A stretch of 64,000 nucleotides of DNA, taken from the NCBI RefSeq assembly GCF_902686445.1, contig NC_062214.1, positions 45,331,454 to 45,395,453 of the forward strand. The letters are read 5' to 3'. The notes beneath the pieces were generated by a model that saw only the letters and a list, made by a program, of their open reading frames with translations, did no database searches and was not told where the DNA came from. The DNA comes from Sciurus carolinensis (lineage: Eukaryota > Chordata > Mammalia > Rodentia > Sciuridae). This document shows positions 1 through 11,573 of this stretch, piece after piece (positions within the stretch are counted from its first letter, which is position 1; each line of letters opens with the position of its first letter). Both the position numbers and the translations under genes were made by a program.

Positions 1-690
1 CAGGGAACAACCTCCTAGCTCTTGCTTCTTCTCCACCCAAACCACCTCCTCTGGAAATAAACATATTACTAACGCCAGAGTTGCCACAGGACCAGAATTA
101 CAGGACAGTCAACAATAGGAAATGATATTGCAAATACAATTGAGAGCATAATACACACAAGAGCTTTGTCATATTCCCTTACCAAACTTCCTCTTACAAA
201 TATCCTCTCATAACTGGGACATGATGCTATTAGCCAAAGCATCTCAGCAGGGTTGAAACAGAGAGCCCCTGAATCTCATTATGATTAATTGGTCATAACA
301 GAAACTTTAAACAATTGGTTCATGATGTAATTATGACATGTGCTTCCTTTGATGAACTCTCCCATGGGCTGCAGGAAATAGGCCAGTAAGGAAGTGTACG
401 TGCACCAGGCTCACGAGATGGACTGAAACTACCAGTTGTGTTTCTCCACCCACAGGTCAACTATTTGCTGAATCCCTATCAAAGAATTAGAACTAGTTTC
501 GAAGAAAAATAAAGCACATGATATAATGTCACTCAGGACTTAAAACCAAGGTCTTACAACACAGGGAACTTTCCCTGAGATTTCTCTAGAGCTCGTGGTG
601 TTCAGAGCTCTTAATGACTATCATTGCCGACTGCTCTTATCTCTCTCCTTTCTTTCTGAGGGGAAATTGGGCTATAAAAGGCAATGTTTT
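1..690. other. No feature recognised
   Basis: AT-rich sequence without a recognisable gene, RNA or named repeat. Short open frames here lack any domain and look like chance. Confidence 0.4.
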
Positions 691-696
691 CATAAT

Positions 697-815
697 TATA
701 GGAGCTGAGTTGCCCAGGTTTGAATCCCAGCTTTGCCACTTCCTTACAACTTTGTTTTCAAGCATTTTAACTTCTCCAAATTTCCTTGCTCTCAGAATGC
801 GGATCAAGTACATGA
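697..815 (+). repeat. MIR SINE fragment
   Basis: The sequence follows the MIR core: a stretch like 'gggttcgaatcccagctctgccactt' is recognisable in diverged form from about 710, followed by the 'ttaacttctc..tttcc' segment. MIR is an ancient tRNA-derived mammalian SINE, so heavy divergence is expected. An open frame crossing it (614-925) is not a gene. Confidence 0.6.
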
Positions 816-859
816 CAATCCTATGGGGAAACCTACTGCATCTTGCAGTAAGAGTTGAT

Positions 860-1330
860 TCCCCAACCCCACACATCTTCCCTTTCCTCTTAGCCTGGGT
901 TAAAGTCCCCAGGCAATCAGTCTAGTGGTTCCTTTGTATAGACCCCCACCTCCCTTGCTCCTCTTTCTTATTAGTTTTCTCTTGATAGCACCTTAATCCT
1001 GGTGAAATCAAATGCTCCATCTTTGTGCTTGCCCCTGGGTCACTGGATGTGACTGAACAATAGCATCACCACACTAAATGTCCTCCTTTTAAATTCATGA
1101 TTATGAACTTCAAGTGTGCCCCTAATCCTGCTTGCTAAACCCACATATTGTCCTAGATTATTTGTTCTGCACTAAGGAAATGGAAGCAATAAAATTACAA
1201 TTCATTCTTCTATGCACCACTGTGAGAACCCACTTACCTGCTTTCATCACTAATTCTGAACAAGCTGCCTAAGCTCCAATTTAAGCCATTCCCTCCACCT
1301 GCATCCCAATCACAGATTCTATGCCCTCTT
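860..1330. other. No feature recognised
   Basis: No gene or confidently named repeat seen. The sequence is CT-rich and may be diverged LINE. Confidence 0.35.
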
Positions 1331-1712
1331 ACCTCTCCTGGAAGTGTCTCTAGCCACTCTCCTTTCTCTTTCACATCATCCATGTTCCTCTTTTTGCTGG
1401 GTCATTGCAGTTCATGTATGTACTACTACATCTCCCACATGGAAGTCTCAAAGCCTCTCTTCTAACTCCACTTTCCTCTCCAGCTACTGCCCCACTTCTC
1501 AAATCTCTTTTTTAAGAACTCCTCGATGCAGTTGTTATTACTGGCTCTTTCCAATTCAATTCCCATTCTTTCTTAAGCCCACTAGATTTCAGCTCTGCCC
1601 TCATCACTTTTCAGTGTTGCTGGTCTCTTCTACCTCATTAATTTGGCAGTTAGTTCTTTACCATCATCTCACTTTACCTGTAGCAGACTTGGAAACAACC
1701 GAGTACTTTCTT
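1330..1712 (+). repeat. L2 LINE fragment, ORF2 part, upstream of RT core
   Basis: This matches the CT-rich sense strand of the L2 reverse-transcriptase gene, recognisable at 'actgccccacttctcaaatc', 'aactcctcgatgcag' and 'aagcccactagatttcagctctg'. An L2 fragment from further downstream in the same element resumes at about 2235, so both are probably one element split by a later insertion. L2 is a CR1-like LINE, long inactive in placental mammals. The 124-residue frame over it (1344-1718) is a remnant, not a gene. Confidence 0.6.
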
Positions 1713-1734
1713 CTCTGAGAGGTGTCTGTCTGCA

Positions 1735-2230
1735 CTTGATGTTCCAGTTATTAGGACTGTGTAACAAATGATCCCCAAACTTAATGACTTATTATTTTGC
1801 TCATGGATCTGCAATCTGGACAGGGCATGGTGGGGACAACTCATTTCTGCCCCACTTGGTGTTAGCTGGGGTGGCCCGAAGGTTTGACCTGGAATAATCT
1901 GAAATTCATTCACTCATATACCTGCTGCCTGGGTTGGAAAGACTCAAACTCCTAGAACACTTGTGCCACCTTGGCATCTCTGTCCCTATTTCTCTGTGTG
2001 TCTCTCTGTTCTCCTCAGTATGGCAGCATCAGCACCAGAGTAGTCAGATAACTTATGCAGTGGCTCAACCCACCCGAGGCATGAAAGAGGCCAGACAAAA
2101 TCTGTATTGTCTTGCCTTTTATCACCTAGCTTTGGGAATCATCTAATTTCATTTTTTACCATAGTCACAGACCTGACAAATTCATAAGAAGGGAACATAG
2201 TCCCCATCTCTTGGAAGGGAGATAACATTG
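1735..2230. repeat. Unclassified interspersed repeat splitting the L2
   Basis: The stretch containing 'gtgtaacaaatgatcccc', 'ctgcaatctggacagggc' and 'ttttatcacctagctttggg' resembles a common mammalian LTR-like or DNA-transposon repeat that I recognise by pattern but cannot name with certainty. It lies between two collinear pieces of L2, so it is younger than the L2. Confidence 0.45.
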
Positions 2231-2234
2231 AGGC

Positions 2235-2800
2235 CTTCTTAAGAAATGTAATCTATGGTATGTGGCTCTTGGGGTACTGCATTCTCCTGTCTCAGTGGCA
2301 TTTCCTTCTCACTCTCCTTTGCTGATTCCTCTTCATCTTTCCCACACCTTAAATTGCCAGGTCCCAGGGCTCTGTCCTTGATCTTCTTCTTGTTTTTATT
2401 TCCCTCTTTCTTTTGGTGATCCCAAAGAGTCTCATGGTTTTAAGAATTACCTATATGATAATGACTCTCAAGTCACATGTCCAGATTGGACTTTCCCATT
2501 AACTGAAACAGGCATCTCAAGTTGAACATATCAAAAACCAGAACTCCTGATCTTCCCACCCAAATGTGCCTCATCTGCCGTTTTTCTCCATGTGGTTGAT
2601 GGCTTCTCCATCCTACAAGCTGATCAGGCCTGAATTCCATCTTTAACTTTCTTTTTCTCACATTTTTCACTACTTGTATAGAAAACCCCATTGGCTTTGC
2701 CCTCAAAATACATCCATGATATAATCATTATTTATCTCCTAACTTCTACTGTTCTGGTTCAAGTTTTGTATATTACCTATTATAATTACTGACATTTTTG
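2235..2800 (+). repeat. L2 LINE fragment, RT catalytic region
   Basis: Continuation of the split L2. The conserved CR1/L2 reverse-transcriptase block PQGSVL is readable around 2363-2380. The catalytic YADD block is degenerate around 2451-2465 (Tyr followed by Asp-Asn-Asp). Downstream lines such as 'aggcatctcaagttgaacat' and 'aactcctgatcttcccaccc' match the L2 consensus as remembered. The fragment is inactive. Confidence 0.7.
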
Positions 2801-3330
2801 ACTCAATGCTACAACTCAGGTTTTGTTGCTGCTGTACATTCTACCATACTTTCAACAGTCTAGTTGGAAACAACTTAGAAAATATGGCTGAATAATGTGT
2901 ATGTTTCAGCTGCCTGAATTTGTTTCTCCTTTCCAGGCCTTAAGCTGCTTCCTCAAAGACTTACAGCAAGATGAACAAGAGCTTTACTCATCACGTAGTT
3001 TTGAAGTTGGCATAGCATGAGGTCAAACCTGGTGGGAGATCAAAGGTCACATTCTGTGTGCAGGGATTTTTAACCAAATTCTGAAGATGAGAACGCTTGA
3101 GAATCTAGTAGAAGCCAGACCCTATCTCAAAACACAAAAACAAAAAGTAAATACATCATAGGAAAAAAACTTGAGGAGGTCCAGTGTAGGACTCTGCCAT
3201 CTATCCCTGAATTCATATACCCAAAGTCCTGGAGTAAAGACCTATTTTGTTAAAAACTAAGAAGCAGGAGCCATTGATTGAGCCAAACATCTTCATGCTC
3301 TGACATCAGGGATACCCTGTCTCCCCGCAG
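2800..3330. other. Mostly unassigned, short B1-like remnant
   Basis: No gene seen. Around 3105-3150 'agccagaccctatctcaaaac' followed by an A-rich tail resembles the 3' end of a B1 SINE, but it is too short to call firmly. Confidence 0.35.
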
Positions 3331-3339
3331 GTATGGAAA

Positions 3340-3777
3340 GTAGAAGACAACAGATGGATGGATAAAGAAACTGTGGTATATATCCACAATGGAATATTAT
3401 TCAGCCATAAAGAAGAATAATATTATGGCATTTGCAAATAAATGGATGGAACTGGAGAATATCATGCTAAGTGAAATAAGTCAATCACAAAAAACCAAAG
3501 GCTGAATGTTTTCCCTGATAAATGGATGACAATATATAATGGGGTGGGGGTGGAGAGTGAGAGAAGAATGGAGAAACTTTAGATTATGTAGAGGGAAATG
3601 AGAGGGAGGGGCGTTATGAAAAATGGTGGAATGAGACAGACATCATTACCCTATGTACATGTATGATTACATGAATGGTATGAATCTATATCATGCACAA
3701 CCATAGAAATGAAATGATGTAGCCCATTTGTGTACAATGAATCAAAATGCAGTCTGTAAAAAATAAAAATAAAAAAA
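3340..3777 (+). mobile_element. 5'-truncated L1 LINE, 3' end
   Basis: The last part of L1 ORF2 ('caatggaatattattcagcc', 'gcatttgcaaataaatggatgg') runs into an L1 3' UTR ending 'caatgaatcaaaatgcagtc' and an A-rich tail at 3757-3777. It is collinear with the full-length L1 at 28.7-35.5 kb but more diverged and belongs to an older subfamily. The reading frame is broken soon after the conserved [17 protein letters not shown] segment. Confidence 0.85.
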
Positions 3778-4545
3778 GAAGCATCCCCTGGATTTTCAAG
3801 AGCTTCCTATTCAGAGAAAAATACTTTGTGACAGTGATTAATAATCCAACTGTCTACTTCTGTTTTAATCTTTGAGCTGTGAGGAAAAATTATTATAGTT
3901 AGGAAAATGGCTCTGACTTTGTGTCCTACTTTTAGATACATCTGCTGTCATCTCAGGAACTTAGCAAATGCTTGAGTAATCAATTATTTTAAAATACATT
4001 TACAAAAATAGAAGTTGGATTATTTACACTAACACTTATCTAATTATTTCTATTATTCCAGGGAGATTTGAGAAGTAATTACAAAGTAAGAATTCTTATT
4101 AATCTAAGAAATTATAAGCAAGGTTGTCAAATAAGTTCTCCTGGGCATCATAAAATTCAAACTGGTAACTAACCACTTATATCAAGGAATATTGTAAATT
4201 CAGGATCACTCCTTTATGAGTGAATGCGTTTGACTGTGGTTCTCCAAAAGAGTTGAAATATTTTTTATCATTATATTTGCAATTACACTATGGAGTGAAA
4301 TATGAGCAAGAGATAATTCTTTCTTTATTGCAAGTATTTTAAATGTATGAGTAGTTGAGGATTTGCCTTATATTTCAACCAGTCATGCTGCTTCATAATA
4401 ACAATATTTGCCAAAATTAGTACACTGGATCTGTAAGACCTTGATTAGGAGAATTAATGTTTATAAGCCCCATTCACCAGAGCTAAATTAGGTAGGTACC
4501 TTATGTTTGCAACTTTTTCCACTAAATGCTATTTTGAAATTAAAT
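3778..4545. other. No feature recognised
   Basis: AT-rich sequence with no gene, RNA or named repeat that I can support. It forms the 5' flank of the RUSC1 retropseudogene. Confidence 0.4.
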
Positions 4546-4599
4546 ACAGGTCCCTGGACTAGTCACCTCTTGCCCTAAAGGCTCCCGTCGGCTGGGCGG

Positions 4600-6150
4600 G
4601 AGTATGCAACCATCCCGCCTGGGGACTTCCTGGGTGGAGAAGTCTGTAGTTCTTGGTTGTTCAAAGTTGTGGGGCCCAGTGGCTGTGGATGGCAGAAGCC
4701 CATAGTGGGACTGGGCAGCTGTAGGAGCCAAAAAAGATCCCTTGATAGTCAGCGCCTCAGTGGGTAAAATCATCTGGCATTTCAGGGCTGCCCTGAACCT
4801 GGTTCGGAAGGCCCAGTTGGGGGACAGCAGGCTGAGCCCAGATGTGGGGCACCTGGTGCTGACCACCCTCTGCCTGACACTCCATACCCTGGTGGCAGAT
4901 GGGCTGAAGCTTTTCTAGAAGGACCTCATCACCAGGCAGCGCAGAAGCAGTACCTGGAGCCTGGTGGAGGCATCTGTGAAGCCAGACTCCAGCAGTTCCC
5001 TGGGACCCTTGTACAGTCAAGTTGACCATTTGACCCCACTGAGGAGCCTCCACAGCTGCTTCCATGCCTTCATCCTCATCCTCCTCAAGACCAAGCAGTT
5101 GAAGTTGTGGTTTTCCAGTCTCCAGGAAGATGCAGGCCTGCTGTTCCTTCAGTATTTGCCCATGGGATTCTTCTCCCTGGTGTGGGGTGACTTCCTGTCC
5201 CTGTCCACAGAGTTATTACTTCTACACGGCAGTCATTGTTGGGGCTTACCTTATACCTGGACCTGCTCTTTGAGCACCACCACCCCACCTGCCCCTGGGC
5301 CAACCTCAGGCCCCTGCCCCTCCGGGTCCGCCTCTAGCCCTGCAGCAGACTGAACAAGACATGCTGCACTGGGAATGTGGGGGTGAGGGTGACTGGCCCA
5401 GAGTCTCTGGGGCACTTCTGGGGAGGGAGTGCCTAACTATTCAGCCCCTCCAAATCCTCCCACACCAGTCAGCTGGTGGGAGCAGCTGATTCAGGCTTCC
5501 CAGGTCTATGCCTCTGGGGACACAGAGGGCTTCCCTCTTCTCTGGGGGACCTAGGCAACAAGGAACTGCAGCTGAAGGTACACAGGAAAGACTCCTGCCA
5601 GCAGAGGAAGTGGCACCAGGCAGAAGTATGACTTGGGAGACTGTTTGGCTTGTCTGGGGTCCCCACAGAATCTGAGAGTGGAGCCTTAAAGTCCAGGAGA
5701 CCATACAGTTGGCTGCCCCCAACAATGAGTATGTTGGTTCTTGTGAAGCAGGGCACCTGTGAGACTCCTTCTCAGAAAGAGCTTGTGGCTTTAGCACTCG
5801 GCATGGCACAGGCCCACAGGGCAGTTTGATTTCTCTGTGACTACACTGTGGCAGGACCTGATCAGTTAAGCTTCCTGCATGGAGAAGGGCTGTGTGTCAT
5901 TGCCAAAGTGGGAGAGGACTGGCTCCACCGTGGGAAGGATGACAGGGAAGGGTTGGTGACACTGGGGTATATCTCCCTTGTTCTCTAGCCCAGAGACTTT
6001 CTTTCCTATGTATGTCTCCCTGTCACCTGGGAATGGAACAGCTCCTAAACACTATGTAAACCGACCATCCCAAGAAGCCTTTTTTCCAGTCTGCAAAATG
6101 ATATTTCTTCCCACATCATTTCTGCTAATATTTAAAATAAACTTTTTTTC
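4600..6150 (+). pseudogene. RUSC1: Processed pseudogene of RUSC1
   Basis: RUSC1 (NESCA) is a RUN- and SH3-domain adaptor of neurotrophin signalling and vesicle traffic. Translation across three frames gives collinear RUSC1 segments: the RUN domain (about 4745-5225, with QLGDSRLSPDVGHLVLTTL, RRSSTWSLVEASVKP and LKLWFSSLQEDAGLL), the Pro/His-rich linker (5270-5345), a WWEQL..ASQVYASG segment (about 5477-5515), and the C-terminal SH3 domain (5835-5985) ending in the natural stop at 5986-5988. No introns interrupt these segments, so it is a reverse-transcribed mRNA copy. It is dead: there is an in-frame TAG at 4916-4918, and several frameshifts and internal stops. The 5' part of the mRNA is missing. 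The 3' end is uncertain: an AATAAA lies near 6135, but 3' UTR-like sequence may run to about 6550, where 'gaaatt....aca' weakly echoes sequence near 4535-4550 (possible decayed target duplication). Confidence 0.85.
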
Positions 6151-6179
6151 TTCCCTCCATGCCCATTTGTAAGGCAAAA

Positions 6180-6840
6180 TCTGTTCTTCCAAATATTAAA
6201 GAGGAATCCCTTCCTAAGCAACCTCTCTCCTCTTTCCATCTGTATAAGGGAACATCTCCCGTCCTATCTGTAAAATGGAATCTAGCCCTCTTCTCCATCC
6301 CTAAGTGGACTGTGCCAAATAGCAATGGGATATGCTGAATATGCTTTGGCCCCCCCAAGCCTAGAAGGGCCTCTAGTCTCCTTTCTGTGTCTCGAAGCTC
6401 TCCTATTCTCTCTATCCCATGCTGCCTGTATTTATTATGTACTCATGCTGTGCTAGGTACTGAATTGAAGCCTGGACACCCCTGGTAGGTGGGCCTATGG
6501 TATTGGTCTGCCTCATTCCTCCTTTGTCCCCAGAAGTGTGGGAGTTGGAAAAAAAAGAAATTGTGTACAAGCTACCATACAATTGTATACATTTTGATGC
6601 TATCAATAGTCCAAAGATGGTGACTGTGTAAAAGGGGATATAAGAAGTTAGAATACTGGTGAATTCTTGCAAGAACCAACAAAACAAAACAAAACAAAAC
6701 AAAAACAAAAAACATGGAGAGAGAAAAGGCAGTAACAATAAGCAGACTACCTCCTGAATCCCCTCAAATCTTAATGATGTAGTATTGGTGAAGATAAAGG
6801 TTAAAGATAAAGGTTAGGGTTTTGGGTCAATTATTAATCC
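6180..6840. other. Unassigned; possible 3' UTR of the retropseudogene; AAAAC repeat
   Basis: No gene recognised. The first 370 bases may still be copied RUSC1 3' UTR. A short (AAAAC)n run lies at about 6680-6712. Confidence 0.35.
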
Positions 6841-7400
6841 AGGTTCCCCTTGAAGCAAATTCTAAGATTAAGATTTATGCGAGAGTGGTTTATTAAAGAA
6901 GTAAGGGCAGTAAAGAAGTAAAGGAAGTAAGGAAATGGTAAAATAGAAAGGAAAAGGGAGGAAGTTAAGCCAGGTTGTGAGGTCTGACAAAGTCCTGCAG
7001 TGGATGGCTTCAGCCTGATGCTGCAGTGGACTCTACAGTACAGGTTATACCTCAGAATTTGTTCTAACCTGAGGCAGGAAGTTGGGCTTCCAGGACTTAA
7101 CCATCACTGGAGGAGAGTAACTTTCAGCCCTTCAAAGTTATCTGCACATTTGCACAAAATGTGTACATTTGCACAAAATGGTTCCAGTAGTTAGAAAACA
7201 CAACTCCAAACAGGAGCTTTAGGTCAGGCTGTTGGGTGGAAAAGTATGGTTGGTGGAGAGTCATGGGTTGGCACATAAACAGTGAATAAGCATCCAAGAA
7301 AATCTGGGCAGAGTGCCAACAGTGCCTGCTACAGGTCACACAACCTCTGGGAGTCTAACCCATGGCTTAGGAAGATGGGGATTTGCTCAATGCAAGTAGT
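6840..7400. other. Possible decayed LTR-like repeat, unclassified
   Basis: The A/G-rich then mixed sequence has the look of an old LTR (rodent and primate LTRs often contain 'gtggtttattaaag' followed by CAGG-rich blocks), but I cannot name a family. A local tandem duplication of 'acatttgcacaaaat' is visible at about 7145-7180. Confidence 0.25.
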
Positions 7401-8450
7401 GGAATTCATCCAAAAATGACTGCAAGCAAGAGTTTTTATTATCTCTGGACGGAATGAGCTATTTAACTATAGACTCAGTGATATAATTTCATCAGTCACT
7501 TTCTTATTTTCTTGTATATCTGAGCTTTATCTAGTGCCAGATCTCTGGCGCAGAAGTTGAGAAAGTAAACTGGAAATAGTCATTGAACATCAATTGAAAA
7601 TAAGCCTAAAACTGTCCAGCATTCTCTGTGCGTAGGAGTCATTAACAAGTATTCTTGGTTCACTGGTAGTTTAAAGGTTGTGGCACTTTTTTCTTTCAAA
7701 TGGATTGCTGCAAAAGAAATTACAATAATTATGGTTTCAAGAGTAATTTAATAATTTGTCAACATTGCTTTCCATCCAACAACAAGCAGAACACAATAAA
7801 TATTCATTTTTAGCAACACAGCTGATGTTTTACAGACAAACATACAAAAATCTTTGAAAAATATGAAAAGAAAAATATTAATCAACTTGTTTCTCACAAG
7901 AGAATGTGTGAGAAAATATATACAAAAAATATTACAGGATAATTATTTGTAATTAGATATGGACATTTCAACAGAAGGTAATTACAATATGGAATAATCT
8001 ACATGTCTCAAATTATTTATGTCAAATAACATCAACAGTGAAATTACTATCCATATGGCTGAGAAATAAATCAGGTTTAGGAAAGATTATGCCTCTTCAT
8101 TTATTGCTTATTCCAAGATATTCATATTAAACAAATTGATATATTGGTCACCTAAATAATTTGTTTACTAAGTATGGATCAAGCTATTTGTTGATTACCT
8201 TTTTTGTTTCTTGTTTTCAGACTCCCCTAAAATATTAAAACATAATTCAAAATTACAGATGAGTTATTTGCTAAAAGTACTCTTAAGATACCATGGTGTC
8301 AAGTGACTCCTTGCTCAATTCTTTTTTGCTTTTATCAAAAATTCCAAAACATAGTTACAATCATCTAATACTCAGCAAAGGTGCCAAAAACATTTTGGAG
8401 AAGATAGCCTTCATAAGAAATGTTGCCAAGATAACTAAATATTCATATGT
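7400..8450. other. No feature recognised
   Basis: Strongly AT-rich sequence without any coding or named repeat signal that I can support. Confidence 0.4.
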
Positions 8451-8454
8451 AGAA

Positions 8455-9017
8455 AAATGAAACTTAACCCTTATCTCTTCCTGTGCACAAAAGTCAATGA
8501 AAGTAGATCAAGGACCTATGAGTCAGACTAGAAACTCTGCAACTGCTAGAAGAAAATGTAGATTGAACACTGCAACATATTGGCACAGGCACTGACAACC
8601 TTAATTAGACTCCTAAAGCACAAGAAACAAAACCAAGAATCAAGAAGCAGGATGGCATCAAATTAAAAAACTTCTACACAGAAAAGGAAACAAGAGTGGA
8701 AAGAGAAAACCTAGAGAATGAGGGATCTTTGCCACCTGCTTCTCAGATAAAGAATTAATATCCAGAGTATATAAAGAACTCAAAAAACTTAACACCAAAA
8801 CACCAAATAACCCAATTAACAAATGGGCAAAAGAACTAAAAAGTCACTTATCAAAAGGAGAAATGTAAATGGCCAATAAATATGTAAAAAGTTGGAATAG
8901 GGTTGCGACTCAGTGGTAGAGTGCTTGCCTGGCCCTGGGTTCGATCCTCATCACCACATAAGACTCAATAAAATAAAGGTATTGTGTCCATCTACAACTA
9001 GAAAAAAATTTTTAAAA

Positions 9018-9056
<39 letters not shown>

Positions 9057-9740
9057 GTTAATTTTCAACATGTACAGCAATCGGGGAATTGCAAATCAAA
9101 ATTATATTGAGATTTCATCTCACTCCAGTCAGAATGGCAATTATAAAGAATCCAAATAATAATAAATGTTGGTGAAGATGTGGGGGAAATGGTACAGTCA
9201 TACACTGTTGGTGGGACTACACAAGCACTCCAAAACACAGTATGGAAATTCCTAAAAAAAAAATCGTGAGTGGAACCACAATATGACCCAGCTATCTCAC
9301 TCCTTGGCATATATCCAAAAGATCTAAAATCAGCATAGTATAGGGATGCAGCCACATCAATGTTTATAGCAGCACAGTTCACAATAAGCAAGCTATGGAA
9401 CCAACCCAGGTGCCTGCCAAGAGATGAAAAAGAAAATGTGGTATATATACACAACAGAGTTTTATCCAACCATAAAGAAGAATGAAATTATAGCATTTGC
9501 TGGTAGATTGATGGAACCGGAGAATATTATGCTAAGTGAAATAAACCAGACCCAGAAAGTCAAGGGTTGAATCTTTTCTCTCATATGTGGAAGCTAGAGC
9601 AAAATAAGGGAAAAAGAAAAAAGAGAGGAGAATCCCATGAAAATAGAAGAGAGTTCAGTGGAGTAGAGGAAGGGAACTGAGGGGGAGGGAGAGATGGGAA
9701 AAGAGAGGAATGGTGGAATGAATCTGACCAAATTTTCTTA
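8455..9740 (+). mobile_element. L1 LINE fragment, ORF2 3' half (interrupted)
   Basis: Broken L1 ORF2 sense sequence ('ggcatcaaattaaaaaactt', 'aactcaaaaaacttaacacc', 'acacatgggcaaaag'-like). It is interrupted at about 8893-9055 by a SINE, resumes at 'caaatcaaaattatattgag' and continues through the conserved 3' end ('cataaagaagaatgaaatta', 'ggagaatattatgctaagtg'). It is interrupted again at 9742 by an LTR, after which the L1 3' UTR continues to about 10390. No long frame survives. Confidence 0.85.
8893..9055 (+). repeat. ID-derived SINE inserted in L1
   Basis: A tRNA-like head has an A-box-like 'gcgactcagtggtagagtg' and a B box 'ggttcgatcc'. It is followed by 'aataaaataaaggtattgtg' and an A/T-rich tail ending in a (CA)n(TA)n microsatellite at 9019-9056. 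This head-plus-tail form is typical of squirrel ID-derived SINEs. It splits the L1, so it is younger. Confidence 0.75.
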
Positions 9741-9741
9741 T

Positions 9742-10150
9742 TGTTGTGATTTAGATATGAAGTGTCCCCCAAAAGCTCATGTGTAAGACAATGCAAGAAT
9801 GCATTGCACAGGTAAAATAATTAAGTTAGGAAACATGTAACCTAATCAATGGCTTAAGTCACTGATTTGGATTAAATGGGTGATAACTGTAGGCAGGTAG
9901 GATGTGGCTAGAGGAGAGAGGTCACTGGGGGTGTGACTTTGGGGTACATTTTTGCCCCTTTATTGCCATGTTCTGAGCTACTTTCCTCCTCTACACCCTT
10001 TCACCATGATGTTCTACCTTGGGCCCAGAGCTAACCAAATAGGCCATCTATGGACTTAGACCTCTGAAATCAGGAGTGCCAAATAAATATTTCCTCCTCT
10101 AAAATGGTTCTTGTCAGGTCTTTTGGTCACCGTGGTGAAAAACCAACTAA
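9742..10150 (+). repeat. MaLR-type solo LTR inserted in L1
   Basis: It starts TGTTGTGATTTAGATATG, then 'gtgtcccccaaaagctcatg', and contains 'aggtaggatgtggctagag', 'gccatgttctgagctacttt' and 'ccaaataaatatttcctcct' (polyadenylation signal), ending near 'aaccaactaaaa'. It is the same subfamily as the copies at 12.7, 21.8 and 42.8 kb. Both flanks are L1, so this is a nested insertion. No internal retroviral sequence accompanies it. Confidence 0.75.
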
Positions 10151-10390
10151 AATGTCTATGTACATATATGAATATACCACAGTGAATTTCACATTTCTAT
10201 ATATCCATAATGCATTTATTTTAAAAGAAACTATAAATAAATAGAAAAAAGATCAGTAGAGTCAAGGAAAGGGAATGGGGGGTGATAAGAAGGGAGGAAA
10301 AGAGGAAGTACTAGGAACTGAAGGGGAGAAAGTTATATTCTATACTTGTATAATTATGTCAAAATGAAACCCAGTATTCTGTGGAGAGGG
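10151..10390 (+). mobile_element. L1 3' UTR, continuation after the LTR
   Basis: L1-like 3' sequence resumes: 'gtcaaggaaagggaatgggg', a purine-rich block, then 'atacttgtataattatgtca' and 'aatgaaacccagtattctg'. It belongs with the L1 fragment ending at 9740. Confidence 0.6.
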
Positions 10391-10503
10391 CAAAAATTAC
10401 TAAATGGAACAAAAGGCAAAACCAGAAAGTATGGGACTGGATAAAATTTACATATGTCTACACTCATAAAACCACAAAGAGAGAGAATATTTTAAGCACC
10501 TCA

Positions 10504-10890
10504 TGTTAGTCAGTTTTGCATCATTACAACAAACAGGATAATCAACTTATGAAGAGAAAAAAATGTATTTTGGTGCACAATTTTGGAGTTTCCAGTCAAG
10601 TGGTTGGGTGGACGGACCTGTTGCTTTTAGGCCTCTGATGGGGCACAGCACACCATGGTGGGAGCACAGAGTAGCACAAAACTACTCCCCATATGATTGG
10701 GAAACAAAAAAGTGGAAGGAAAAGGGGCTGGAGTCCTGTTATCTCCTCCAAGAACACACCCCATTGACCTGAAGACCATCCACTAGGTCCCATGTCTGAA
10801 AGATTCCACCACCTCCCAACAGCAGCAAGCTGCAGACTAAGCCTCCAAGACATGGGCCTTGGGGAGATAGTCATGATCCAAACTTAAACA
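10504..10890 (-). repeat. MaLR/MST-like solo LTR, antisense
   Basis: Read on the minus strand it has the MaLR LTR order: start with 'tccaaggcccatg', a gggaggtggtgg-like block, 'ccaccatggtgtgctgtgcc' near 10650, and an end in the TGTTAGTCAG complement at 10504. The small open frames 10563-10772 and 10596-10874 are chance frames in this LTR. Confidence 0.7.
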
Positions 10891-11573
10891 CACCAGAAAG
10901 AGTCTCTCATGCCCTAGGAGTAACCACTATTTTGACTTTTTCAGCATCGATTACTTTTGATTTTGAACTTCACATACATGGACTTCTACAATACTTAGCT
11001 TTGTTGTGTTTGACTTCTTTTGCTGGACCTCATGCCTGTGAAATCCATACATGGACCTATGTTTTCTCACTTCTTTTACTATGTAGTTTCTTCTTGAAGA
11101 ACTAAAAATACCTTGGTACTTAGGCTCATCTTTTGTAAAAGACAAAATTGAAAGACAAGAAGTCAAGCTAAAACTCCACTCCTTGGTTGACTGACTTAAC
11201 ATCCTACGGTTTCAAAATTTTAAGTAACTGTTTTGCAATTCCATAACAATTTTGAATTATTATACTTGTAATTCCAGGTTGCATTTCCACTTCCAAACTA
11301 AAAGACAGATGAAAAGCTACCTGGATAAATAACATTTTCATCACATAAATTCATTGATTTTTCTGGAGGTTCTAAGTGCCAAGTTAACTTCACCCTCATT
11401 TAACAAACAACAGCCTCCGGGACTGATGTATGAACAACTATTTCTCTTACACTAACAATCAAATATAGTTAAGAAAGGCACAAGAAAGTCACTTTAGAAG
11501 GTCCCAAATGTATTCATCTGTTGAGAGGCAGAGAAAGACTTAAGTTCCTTCTGAGGTTCTTTATAAATGGAAG
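10891..11573. other. No feature recognised
   Basis: No gene, RNA or named repeat supported. AT-rich intergenic sequence. Confidence 0.4.

Noticed and set aside
5441..5809. 122-residue minus-strand frame, and other long frames at 4540-5353
   Set aside because: They lie antisense to or out of frame with the RUSC1 retropseudogene; GC-rich coding relics produce long shadow frames.
9065..9469. 134-residue minus-strand frame
   Set aside because: Antisense to an L1 ORF2 tail; a known shadow of L1 coding sequence.
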